Source of the DNA: CAUJGQ01 sp042408665
GTDB lineage: Bacteria > Chloroflexota > Dehalococcoidia > CAUJGQ01
DNA length: 59,865 nt
Direction of reading: 5' to 3'
Assembly: GCA_042408665.1 (NCBI GenBank)
Contig: JBHOQW010000259.1
Coordinates: 1 to 59,865 of the forward strand
Part shown: piece by piece, positions 7,899 to 15,645 of the stretch
How positions within the stretch are numbered: the first letter of the stretch is position 1
Layout: each line of letters begins with the position of its first letter
Made by a program: the position numbers and the translations under genes
Notes under the pieces: model-generated
Told to the model about the DNA's origin: nothing
The model's input: only the letters and a program-made list of their open reading frames with translations
Databases searched by the model: none

Positions 7899-9134
7899 GG
7901 CGCAGCACGGAATGAATTCTGACCACCCACGCCGGCAGCCTGGTGCGGCCGCCGGAGATCATCGCGGTGCTCAAGGCGGAAGCGTTCGGCGAGCCATACG
8001 ACCAGGAGGCCTTCATCCGCCACCTGCGCACGGCGGTGGCCGAGGTGGTGCGCCGCCAGGCCGAGGCCGGTGTTGACATCCCCAGCGACGGCGAGTTCGG
8101 CAAGGTCGGTTGGAACAACTACGTCCTGGAGCGCTTCTCCGGCCTGGAGCTGCGCGAGCTGCCACCGGGCGCCACCCCGCTGGGCCGGGGCAAGGACCGC
8201 CGGGAGTTCGCCGACTTCTACGCTGTTTGGAACCAGGTGGAGCGCACCATCTGGCTGCCGCCGGAGGTAGCGCAGGCGGTGTCTGCTACCGGCACGATGA
8301 CCGCGCGCTGGGTGTGCACCGGCCCCATCAGGTACAAGGGGCACGCTGCCATCCAGCGGGACATCGCCAACTTCAAGACGGCCCTGGCCGCCGCGGGCAT
8401 CGCGGAGGGATTCCTGCCCGTGGCCGCGCCGGGCAGCGTCGAGGCCTCGCACCCCAACGAGTACTATCCCAGCGACGAGGCCTACCTCTACGCTATTGCC
8501 GACGCCCTACGCGAGGAGTACCGAGCCATCGTCGATGCAGACCTGCTCCTGCAGGTCGACGACGCTTTTCTGCCCTACGTGTACGACTGGATGGTGGACC
8601 GAGCCAGCCTGACCGACTACCTCAAGTACTGCGAGGTGCGGGTCGAGGCGCTCAACTACGCCTTGCGCGGCCTCGCCGAGGAGCGGGTCCGCTACCACAT
8701 CTGCTGGGGGAGCTGGAACGGGCCGCACTCTACCGACGTGCCGCTCAGGGACATCGTGCACCTGGTGCTCAAGGTGAACGCGGGCGCCTACTCCATCGAG
8801 GCGGCCAACCCGCGGCACGAGCATGAGTGGAAGGTGTGGCGGGACGTGAAGCTGCCGGAGGGCAAGGTCCTCATCCCGGGCGTAGTCACCCCACTCCACC
8901 AATATCATCGAGCACCCGGAGCTGGTGGCGGACCGCATCGTGCGCTTTTCCAACCTGGTCGGGCGGGAGAACGCGATCGCCGGCACCGACTGCGGTTTCT
9001 CCCAACATTGGAACTTGATCCGCACGCACCCGTCCATTCAATGGGCAAAGCTGCAGGCGCTGGCGGAGGGTGCTCGGCTCGCCTCGCGGGAGCTGTGGGG
9101 AAAAACGATGGACGCCGACGGACCGCGAGCGTAG
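7895..9134 (+). pseudogene. methionine synthase II-like gene with a stop at codon 7 and a frameshift
   Basis: This is a close tandem paralogue of the intact gene at 9289. The reading frame begins at ATG 7895 (MRRSTE, compare MKRSTE in the copy), meets TGA at 7913-7915 where the copy has His, then continues ILTTHAGSLVRPPEII. It stays open, with the HxC zinc motif YHICWGSW, to a CCCC run at 8889-8892. Removing one C restores THSTNIIEHPELVADRI and the C-terminal part with AGTDCG up to the stop at 9134. As written, the longest piece would start at GTG 7943, lack the HAGSL block and end in unrelated sequence. Either a recent pseudogene or assembly errors explain this. Confidence 0.85.
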
Positions 9135-9288
9135 GGCTGGTGCCCCTCCCTCGGCCGGAGCACGACCGCCTGCCGCCAGGCGGAGCAACCTGCTATGCTC
9201 ACCCCGATGCCACGGAGGCGAGCACGAGCACGGGAGGCGTGGCCGCCCCGGCTGCGCCGGGGTACGACCAACACGCGGGAGAATGACC

Positions 9289-10527
9289 ATGAAGCGCAGC
9301 ACTGAGCACATTCTCACTACCCATGCCGGCAGCCTGCCGCGCCCCGACGACCTCATCGAGCTTAACCGCAGGCGCATGGAGGGCGAGCCTGTGGATCCCG
9401 ACGAGTACGCCGCCCGCCTGCGCCAGGCTACCGTCGATGTGGTGCGCCGGCAGGCGGCGATCGGCATCGACGTGCCGGGCGACGGTGAGTATGGCAAGGC
9501 CATGGGCCAGCGGGTCGATTACGGCGCCTGGTGGAGCTACGCCTTCCAGCGCCTGGCCGGCCTGGAGCTGATGATGGACGCCTCCGAGGTCCCGCAGAAC
9601 CCACCGCGCACCACCATTCGCTTAACCACCTGGGCCAACCGGCGTGACTGGCAGGCGTTCGCCGAGGCCTACGCCGACCCCGACGCCGGCGTCTCGCCCC
9701 GCGCCCGCACCGGTCGCCGCTTCATGCTGCCGGTGTGCACCGGGCCACTGACCTACACCGGCCACGACGCCATCAAGCGCGACATCGAGAACTTCAAGGC
9801 CGCCCTGGCCGCCGCGGGCGTCGAGGAGGGGTTCATGACCTCCGTGGCCCCCGGCAGCCTCTCCCGCATCGGCAACACCTACTACGCCAGCGAGGAGGAG
9901 TTCATCTACGCCTGCGCGGACGCCATGCGCGCGGAGTACCAGGCCATCGTCGACGCCGGCCTGATCCTGCAACTCGACGACCCCTGCATCGCCGAAAACT
10001 GGGACATGTTCAACCCGGCGCCCAGCCTGGAGGACTACCGCAAATTCACGATGGTGCGCATCGAGGCGCTCAACTACGCCATCAGGGGCCTGCCGCAAGA
10101 CCGCCTGCGCTTCCACCTCTGCTGGGGAAGCTGGCACGGCCCCCACACCACCGATATCCCGCTGCGCGACATCGTGGACCTGATGCTGGCCATCAACGTC
10201 ACCGCTTACTCGTTCGAGGCCGGCAACGTGCGGCACGAGCACGAGTGGAAGGTGTGGCGGGACGTGAAGCTGCCGGAGGGCAAGATCCTTATCCCGGGGG
10301 TCGTGAGCCACGCCACGAACGTCGTCGAGCACCCGGAGCTGGTGGCGGACCGCATCGTCCGTTTCGCCAACCTGGTCGGGCGGGAGAACGTGATCGCCGG
10401 CACGGATTGCGGGTTGGGCGGCCGCATCCATCCGCAGATCGCCTGGGCCAAGCTGCAGACACTGGTAGAAGGTGCCCGCCTCGCCAGCCGTCAACTCTGG
10501 GGCGGTGCTGTGGGCGCGCGCGCTTGA
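9289..10527 (+). CDS. cobalamin-independent methionine synthase II (MetE C-terminal-like) family protein
   Basis: 412 aa TIM-barrel protein matching the zinc-binding C-terminal half of MetE. The putative metal ligands are His and Cys in FHLCWGSW, Glu in SFEAGN and Cys in AGTDCG; the N-terminal TTHAGSLPRP block is intact. Such proteins transfer methyl or alkyl groups to thiols, but this stand-alone branch lacks the N-terminal MetE domain and its substrate is generally unknown. The ATG at 9289 matches the start of the upstream paralogue and has GGGA at good spacing; ATG 9283 is possible. A strong hairpin follows at 10573. Confidence 0.85.
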   Translation: MKRSTEHILTTHAGSLPRPDDLIELNRRRMEGEPVDPDEYAARLRQATVDVVRRQAAIGIDVPGDGEYGKAMGQRVDYGAWWSYAFQRLAGLELMMDASEVPQNPPRTTIRLTTWANRRDWQAFAEAYADPDAGVSPRARTGRRFMLPVCTGPLTYTGHDAIKRDIENFKAALAAAGVEEGFMTSVAPGSLSRIGNTYYASEEEFIYACADAMRAEYQAIVDAGLILQLDDPCIAENWDMFNPAPSLEDYRKFTMVRIEALNYAIRGLPQDRLRFHLCWGSWHGPHTTDIPLRDIVDLMLAINVTAYSFEAGNVRHEHEWKVWRDVKLPEGKILIPGVVSHATNVVEHPELVADRIVRFANLVGRENVIAGTDCGLGGRIHPQIAWAKLQTLVEGARLASRQLWGGAVGARA

Positions 10528-10572
10528 CCGGCTCGGCCCAGCTCTGTCCCACGTGCGGCATCTCCGCCGTGT

Positions 10573-10610
10573 GTGCCCGACACCGGTGAGAAGGGACCGG
10601 TGTCGGGCAC
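10573..10610. terminator. 15-bp perfect stem-loop after the methionine-synthase-like gene
   Basis: GTGCCCGACACCGGT at 10573-10587 and ACCGGTGTCGGGCAC at 10596-10610 are exact reverse complements with the 8-nt loop GAGAAGGG. It is 46 nt past the stop at 10527 and about 100 nt before the next gene, so it probably ends or attenuates the upstream transcript. No T-run follows on the plus strand. Confidence 0.65.
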
Positions 10611-10711
10611 GGGCATGGCGTGAAGGGAGCCAAGCCAGCCCTCACCGGCCGACGGTGAATCTCGGGGGCAAGGAGTACTTACTGGGTGCGGGGGTGAACG
10701 GCGTGGAGCTG

Positions 10712-12025
10712 ATGACGGCCCACGAAGCGGTGATCCGTCTACCGCGTTCAGGGCGGGTATTCGTGCAGCCGGCCTGCGGCCTACCGGTGACGCTGTTGGA
10801 CGCCCTTGCCGACGAGCGCGAGCGGTTCGCGGGGCTGGAGCTGGTTATCGGGCTGGTGTTCCAGCCCCTGCGACTGCTCGACGCCGTGCCGCAACACTTC
10901 CGCCTCACCTCCCTGCACCCCACGGCGCCGGTGGAACCGCTCATCACCGCCGGGCGCGCCGACTACCTCCCCGTCCGCTACTCGCGCATCCCCGACACCT
11001 TCTCGCCGGACGGTGCCCTGCCCGCGGACGCCGCGCTGGTGCAGGTGTCGCCGCCAGACCGGCACGGCTACTGCTCGCTGGGGCCGGCGGTCAGCACCAC
11101 GGTGGAGGTGGCCCGTCGCGCGCCGCTGGTGATCGCCGAGATCAACCCGCGTTGCCCGCGCACGCACGGCGATGGCTTCCTGCACGTGAGCGACATCGAC
11201 ATCGCGGTGGAGACGGACCACTCGCCGGTGGCGGCACCGCCCGGCCCTGTGGGCGAGGTAGAACGCGCCATCGGCCAGCACGTGGCCGCGCTCATCCCGG
11301 ACGGCGCCACCATTCAGGTCGGCATCGGCGCGGTGCCGCAGGCCATCCTGGAGGCGCTGGTCGACCACCGTGACCTGGGCGTGCACTCTGGGATGCTGTG
11401 CGACGGCATGGTGCCGCTGGTGGAACGGGGCGTGATCACCGGCGCGCGCAAGTCGCTCGATCCGTACAAGCTGGCGGCCGGTGAGGCCATCGGCTCGCAG
11501 CTCCTGTTTGACTTCGTGGACGACAATCCGGCGGTGCGCATGCTACCGGCGCGCCTGTCCCACGGGCTGGAGTATCTGCGGGGGCAGGAACGCTTTGTGT
11601 CGATCAACTCCGCCCTAGAGGTAGACCTCACCGGCCAGGTGAACGCCGAGTGGCTGGCCGGACGACAAGTGTCGGGCCTGGGCGGCTCGTTTGACTTCCT
11701 GGAGGCGGCGATGTACGCGCCGGGGGGTATGAGCATCGTGGCCCTGCCGGCCACGGCCGCCGGGGGCGTGGCCTCGCGCATCGTGCCGGCACTGGCGGCC
11801 GGCGCGGCGGTGACGGGGCCGCGCTACGCCGTTGATTATGTCGTCACCGAGTTTGGGGTGGCCGACCTGCGCGGCAAGACGCTGCGTCAGCGGGCGGAGG
11901 CGCTCACGGCGGTGGCGCACCCGGCCTTCCGGCAGGGACTGCTCGACGCCCTCGGCAAGACAACGGTCCCCTTCCCCGACGATGGGAAAGGGGACCGTAC
12001 GCCGCGCAGCTCCCGCGCGGGTTAG
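10712..12025 (+). CDS. acetyl-CoA hydrolase/4-hydroxybutyrate CoA-transferase family (family I)
   Basis: 437 aa from ATG 10712. In-frame GTG 10694 is an alternative; sequence further upstream is Arg/Pro-rich and does not look coding. TAHEAVIRLPRSGRVFVQ at the N-terminus, PADAALVQVSPPDRHGYCSLG, the glycine-rich QVGIGAVPQAILEAL, and the C-terminal TEFGVADLRGKTLRQRAEAL identify the family, which exchanges CoA between acetyl-CoA and short acids. The segment that normally holds the catalytic Glu (HSE/HTE) reads GVHSGMLCDG, so Gly replaces Glu. This may mark a subfamily with different chemistry. The stop overlaps the groEL stop on the other strand. Confidence 0.85.
   Translation: MTAHEAVIRLPRSGRVFVQPACGLPVTLLDALADERERFAGLELVIGLVFQPLRLLDAVPQHFRLTSLHPTAPVEPLITAGRADYLPVRYSRIPDTFSPDGALPADAALVQVSPPDRHGYCSLGPAVSTTVEVARRAPLVIAEINPRCPRTHGDGFLHVSDIDIAVETDHSPVAAPPGPVGEVERAIGQHVAALIPDGATIQVGIGAVPQAILEALVDHRDLGVHSGMLCDGMVPLVERGVITGARKSLDPYKLAAGEAIGSQLLFDFVDDNPAVRMLPARLSHGLEYLRGQERFVSINSALEVDLTGQVNAEWLAGRQVSGLGGSFDFLEAAMYAPGGMSIVALPATAAGGVASRIVPALAAGAAVTGPRYAVDYVVTEFGVADLRGKTLRQRAEALTAVAHPAFRQGLLDALGKTTVPFPDDGKGDRTPRSSRAG
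11963..11998. terminator. hairpin inside the 3' end of the family I CoA-transferase gene
   Basis: ACGGTCCCCTTCCC pairs with GGGAAAGGGGACCGT (one bulged A) around a short loop. It sits 25 nt before the overlapping convergent stop codons of the CoA-transferase (+) and groEL (-), with no free intergenic space, so it may be a coding-embedded bidirectional terminator. Confidence 0.5.
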
Positions 12026-13653
12026 TACTCGTCCATCGGCGGTACGGGCGCCGGCTTCTTCTCCTCTGGGATCTCCACCACCATCGCCTCGGTGGTGAGG
12101 AGCATGGCGGCGATGGAGACCCCATTCTCTAGCGCCGAGCGCGTCACCTTCACCGGGTCGATGATACCGGCGGTGACGAGATCCTTGTACTCCTCGCTCA
12201 TGACGTCGAAGCCGATGTTGGGGTTGTTCGCCTCCCGCTGGCGGCGCCGGATCTGGGCCACCACCACCGGCCCCTCGTAGCCGGCGTTCTCCGCGATCTG
12301 GCGGGCCGGCTCCTCGAGCGCGCGGCGCAGGATGCTCACACCGACCTGCTCATCTCCCTCCAGCTTGAGCCCATCCAGCGCGGACACGGCATTGAGCAGC
12401 GCCACGCCGCCGCCGGGCACGATCCCCTCCTCTGCCGCCGCACGGGTGGCGTTAAGGGCGTCCTCCACCCGGTACTTGCGCTCCTTCTGGTCCGTTTCGG
12501 TCGCGCCACCGACGCGCACCACCGCCACGCCGCCCACCAGCTTCGCCAGGCGCTCCTGCAGTTTCTCCTTGTCGTAGTCGCTGGTCGCCTCTTCGATCTG
12601 GCGGCGGATCTGGCGGATCCGCGCCTCGATGGCCGCCTTGTCCCCCTTACCGCCGATGATGGTGGTCTCTTCCTTCTTGGCGCGCACACGCTCGGCCCGG
12701 CCCAGGTCTCGGAGGGTGGCATGCTCGAGCTTCCGGCCGAGCGACTCGGAGATCACCGTGGCGCCGGTGAGAATGGCGATGTCCTGCAGCATCTCCTTTT
12801 GCCGGTCACCGAACCCCGGCGCCTTGACGGCCAGGGCGTTCAGGTTGCCGCGCAGTTTGTTGATCACCAGCACGGACAGGGCATCGAAATCGACGTCATC
12901 GGCAATAACCACGAAGTTTTTGATGCCCGCCCGCGCCACCTGCTCCAGAATCGGCAGGATGTCGTTCAGGTTAGAGACGCGCTTGTCCGTCACCAGGATG
13001 AAGGGGTCCTCGATCACAGCCTCCAGTCGATCGGGGTTGGTGACGAAGTAAGGGGAGATCCAACCGCGATCAAAGCTCATGCCCTCGACGAACTCCATCT
13101 CGTAGCCGAGGCCGCGGCCGTCCTCGATGGTCACCACCCCCTGCGGGCCGACTTTGTCGATGGCATCGGCGATCAGGTTGCCGATCTGTTCGTCGCCGGA
13201 GGCGATGGTGGCGATGTGGGCGTAGTCCTCACGCCCACGCACCGGAATGGCGGCCTGCTTGAGGGCGGCGATGACGGCGTCCCGGGCCCGCTCCAGGCCG
13301 GTGCGGATCTGCATCGGGTTAGCGCCGGCGGCGATGTTCTTGATCCCCTCATGGACGATCGCCTGGGCCAGCACGGTGGCGGTGGTGGTGCCGTCCCCCA
13401 CCACATCGTTGGTCTTGGTCGCCGCCTGCTTGGTGAGCTGCGCGCCGACGTTCCACCACGGGTCCTTCAGCTCGATCTCCTTGGCGACCGTCACGCCGTC
13501 GTGCGTCACCGCCGGCGCGCCGCTCTTCTTGCCGAGCGCCACGTTGCGCCCTTTGGGGCCGAGCGTTACCTTGACGGTGTTGGCCACCACGTCGACACCG
13601 ACACGCAGCGCATCGCGCGCCTCCGTATCAAAGAACAACTGCTTTGCCGGCAT
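12022..13653 (-). CDS. groEL: chaperonin GroEL (Hsp60)
   Basis: 543 aa, full length for the 60-kDa chaperonin that folds proteins in a tetradecameric ATP-driven ring in the cytoplasm. Equatorial ATP-binding blocks VTLGPKGRNV, THDGVTVAKEIEL and GDGTTTATVLAQ, apical GRGLGYEMEFVEGMSFDRG, and equatorial EEGIVPGGGVALLNA are present. The C-terminus ends KKPAPVPPMDEY, without the GGM-rich tail of many GroELs. ATG 13653 follows GAGGAAG; the 15 upstream in-frame codons are non-coding. No groES is adjacent. A CIRCE element lies 67 bp upstream, so HrcA control is expected. Confidence 0.97.
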   Translation of the reverse strand: MPAKQLFFDTEARDALRVGVDVVANTVKVTLGPKGRNVALGKKSGAPAVTHDGVTVAKEIELKDPWWNVGAQLTKQAATKTNDVVGDGTTTATVLAQAIVHEGIKNIAAGANPMQIRTGLERARDAVIAALKQAAIPVRGREDYAHIATIASGDEQIGNLIADAIDKVGPQGVVTIEDGRGLGYEMEFVEGMSFDRGWISPYFVTNPDRLEAVIEDPFILVTDKRVSNLNDILPILEQVARAGIKNFVVIADDVDFDALSVLVINKLRGNLNALAVKAPGFGDRQKEMLQDIAILTGATVISESLGRKLEHATLRDLGRAERVRAKKEETTIIGGKGDKAAIEARIRQIRRQIEEATSDYDKEKLQERLAKLVGGVAVVRVGGATETDQKERKYRVEDALNATRAAAEEGIVPGGGVALLNAVSALDGLKLEGDEQVGVSILRRALEEPARQIAENAGYEGPVVVAQIRRRQREANNPNIGFDVMSEEYKDLVTAGIIDPVKVTRSALENGVSIAAMLLTTEAMVVEIPEEKKPAPVPPMDEY

Positions 13654-13719
13654 CTCGCCGCTTCCTCCTCTACGCAGTCCCTCTCGGGGCGGTTCCACAC
13701 TTGTCGAGCCGCTCCCACT

Positions 13720-13746
13720 TTAGCACTTGAAGGGTGAGAGTGCTAG
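13720..13746. promoter_or_regulatory. CIRCE operator (HrcA binding site) of groEL
   Basis: TTAGCACTT-N9-GAGTGCTAG matches the CIRCE consensus TTAGCACTC-N9-GAGTGCTAA at all but the last base of each half-site. Spacing (9 nt) and position, between the groEL start at 13653 and the divergent gene at 13818, are canonical. HrcA bound here represses groEL until heat shock. The site could also influence the divergent oxidoreductase. Confidence 0.93.
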
Positions 13747-13817
13747 ACCCGGCCCGGCCGGCTTGACCGCGCCGTGGGCGGACCCTAGCATGGGCGGCGA
13801 ACCGCGGAGGGCTGGGG

Positions 13818-14825
13818 ATGGCGTTCGGGTTTGCCATCGTGGGGACGGGCCGGTTCGCCGCCACGCGCATCGTGCCGGCCCTGGCGCGCGCCAGCGGCTG
13901 CGCCGCGGTGGCGGTGGTGAGCCGCGAGCGCGGGCGCGCCGAGGCATTCGCCGCCGAGCACGGTATCCCCACCGCCTACGACCGGCTGGAGGACGCCCTG
14001 GCCGACCCACGGGTGGACGCCCTGTGGGTGGCCACGCCACACTCCCTGCACCGGCCGGCCGTGGAGGCGGCAGCCGCCGCGCGCAAGCACGCCCTCTGTG
14101 AAAAGCCGTTGGCCGCCACCGTCGAGGATGCGCGCGCCATGGTGTACGCCTGCCGGCAAGCCGGTGTGGCCCTGGGCACCGGTTTTCACCTCCGCCATCA
14201 TCCGCTGCACCGCGAGGTGCGCCGGCTGGTGACGGCCGGCACGCTCGGGGAGGTGCTCTCCGTGGAGGGTGAGTGGTCGCTGGAGACGCCCGGGACGGCC
14301 GGGCCAGCGTGGCGACGCGACCCGGCGATGTCCGGCGGTGGGATCGGCACTGGCACCGGCGTGCACGTGATCGACCTCATGCGCTTCGTGCTGGATGACG
14401 AAGTGGTAACGGTAACCGCCTTTACCGACACGGAACAGAACCCGCATGTGGTGGAACAGCGCCTGGTCGCGCTGCTCCGCTTTCGCCGGGGCGCGTACGG
14501 GCTGCTCCGTTGCCTGCGGCCCGCGTTTCATCCGGCCAACGACCTCGTCGTCCAGGGTGCCCGTGCGCGCCTGGCGGCACGTGCCAGCATCGACGAACTG
14601 GCGCGCGGCCGCCTCGAGGCCGTGGGCGCCGACCCGGAACTGACCGGCGTGCCCGCCGGCACCGACCTGTACGCGCTAGAGGCCCAGGCCTTCGCGCGGG
14701 CAGCCCTTGCCGGTGAAGAGCCGGACGCCTCTGGCTGGGACGGGCTGGCCGTGCAGGTCGCGCTGGCCGCGCTGTACGAGTCGGCCCGCACCGGCCGCCG
14801 CGTCGAGGTCGCGCCGGAGCGGTAA
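13818..14825 (+). CDS. Gfo/Idh/MocA family NAD(P)-dependent oxidoreductase
   Basis: 335 aa. The N-terminal Rossmann fold is shown by FAIVGTGRFA (GxGxxA) and the catalytic Lys lies in CEKPLA, the family EKP motif, near residue 95. The C-terminal alpha/beta domain contains GGGIGTGTGVHVIDLMRF, with the conserved Asp and His of the active site. These enzymes oxidise or reduce hydroxyl groups of sugars, inositols and similar compounds; the substrate is unknown. ATG 13818 follows GGAGGGCTGGGG. It is divergent from groEL and not obviously in an operon. Confidence 0.88.
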   Translation: MAFGFAIVGTGRFAATRIVPALARASGCAAVAVVSRERGRAEAFAAEHGIPTAYDRLEDALADPRVDALWVATPHSLHRPAVEAAAAARKHALCEKPLAATVEDARAMVYACRQAGVALGTGFHLRHHPLHREVRRLVTAGTLGEVLSVEGEWSLETPGTAGPAWRRDPAMSGGGIGTGTGVHVIDLMRFVLDDEVVTVTAFTDTEQNPHVVEQRLVALLRFRRGAYGLLRCLRPAFHPANDLVVQGARARLAARASIDELARGRLEAVGADPELTGVPAGTDLYALEAQAFARAALAGEEPDASGWDGLAVQVALAALYESARTGRRVEVAPER

Positions 14826-14904
14826 ACCGGCTCACCGCCCCGCTCATAGGCCGCGGACGTGCCGGCCTCAGCGCGGGCTTAACACTCCACCGGCCATGAA
14901 GGCC

Positions 14905-14932
14905 CCGGAGGGGGCTCAGAACCCTCCTCCGG
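14905..14932. terminator. 10-bp hairpin after the Gfo/Idh/MocA gene
   Basis: CCGGAGGGGG (14905-14914) pairs with CCCTCCTCCGG-type sequence ending at 14932, with one G-T pair and a loop of about 8 nt. It lies 80 nt past the stop at 14825 and 148 nt before the next gene. There is no T-run, so this is only a candidate. Nothing else is recognised in 14826-15079. Confidence 0.35.
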
Positions 14933-15079
14933 CCGTGTGGGGCCAGAAACGCCGGGTTTGACACCAGCCGCCGGGCCGGGTATCACTGGTACACCGCACC
15001 GCCTCCCCTTGGGTTCGGGTGGGGCCAGGGGCACGCTCCGGCCCCAGGCCGCACCTGGGCGAGGCCGCGTAAGAGCCGG

Positions 15080-15640
15080 GTGAAGGTGGGCCGTCTGCTC
15101 CACGACATCAGCCGTGACTTCGCCTGGACCGCCGCCAACCGCTGGGAGCCACTGTCGGGCAAGCCCCTGTGGCGCCAGCTTTGGATCTGCGTCGGCCTGA
15201 CGGTCAAGTCGCGCGTCCTGGCAGTGGTGCTATTCCGGCTCAAGCAGTGGCTTCGCCGCCACCACGTGCCGGTGCTGCCGGCCCTGTGCGACCGGCTGGC
15301 CATCCTGGGCTGGAACGTCAGCCTGGGCGACCACACGGAGATCGGCCCCGGCCTGTACCTGCCCCATGGCAACGTGGTGGTGGACGGGATCGTGCGCATC
15401 GGCGCCCAGTGCGTGATCGCCCCGTGGGTGACCATCGGCGTGAACGGCTCGGTGGCCGGGCCGACCATCGGCGACAACGTCTTCATCGGCACCGGCGCCA
15501 AGGTGTTGGGCGGCATCCGTGTGGGCAACAACGTGCGCATCGGCGCCAACGCCGTGGTGCTCACCGACGTGCCGGACGGGGCCACGGTGGTGGGCGTTCC
15601 GGCGCGAGTGGTGCGGCGACATGACGTGGTGGAGGAGTGA
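15080..15640 (+). CDS. serine acetyltransferase-like left-handed beta-helix acyltransferase
   Basis: 186 aa. The first 75 residues are helical with a hydrophobic stretch; then come hexapeptide repeats with LGDHTEIGPGLYLPHGNVVV, WVTIGVNGSVAGPTIGDNVFIGTGAKVLGG and a VPDGATVVGVPARVV cap. The His in the PHG block is at the usual catalytic place of CysE/WcaB-type enzymes. Because it lies at the edge of a polysaccharide cluster and lacks the long CysE N-terminal domain, sugar O-acetylation is more likely than cysteine synthesis. The start is GTG 15080. The next gene starts 5 nt after its stop. Confidence 0.8.
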   Translation: MKVGRLLHDISRDFAWTAANRWEPLSGKPLWRQLWICVGLTVKSRVLAVVLFRLKQWLRRHHVPVLPALCDRLAILGWNVSLGDHTEIGPGLYLPHGNVVVDGIVRIGAQCVIAPWVTIGVNGSVAGPTIGDNVFIGTGAKVLGGIRVGNNVRIGANAVVLTDVPDGATVVGVPARVVRRHDVVEE

Positions 15641-15645
15641 GGAGC

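Noticed and set aside
7913..7915. TGA at codon 7 of the first methionine-synthase-like gene as a selenocysteine codon
   Set aside because: The paralogue has His there, not Cys; the same gene has a second lesion; no selenoprotein-type context was seen.
9135..9288. SAM or cobalamin riboswitch before the methionine-synthase-like genes
   Set aside because: No conserved riboswitch core or long structured leader could be recognised in the 154 bp.
9289..10527. CRISPR or other repeat array suggested by near-identical stretches at 8.8 and 10.2 kb
   Set aside because: The repeats are homologous coding sequence of two tandem paralogues, not spaced short repeats.
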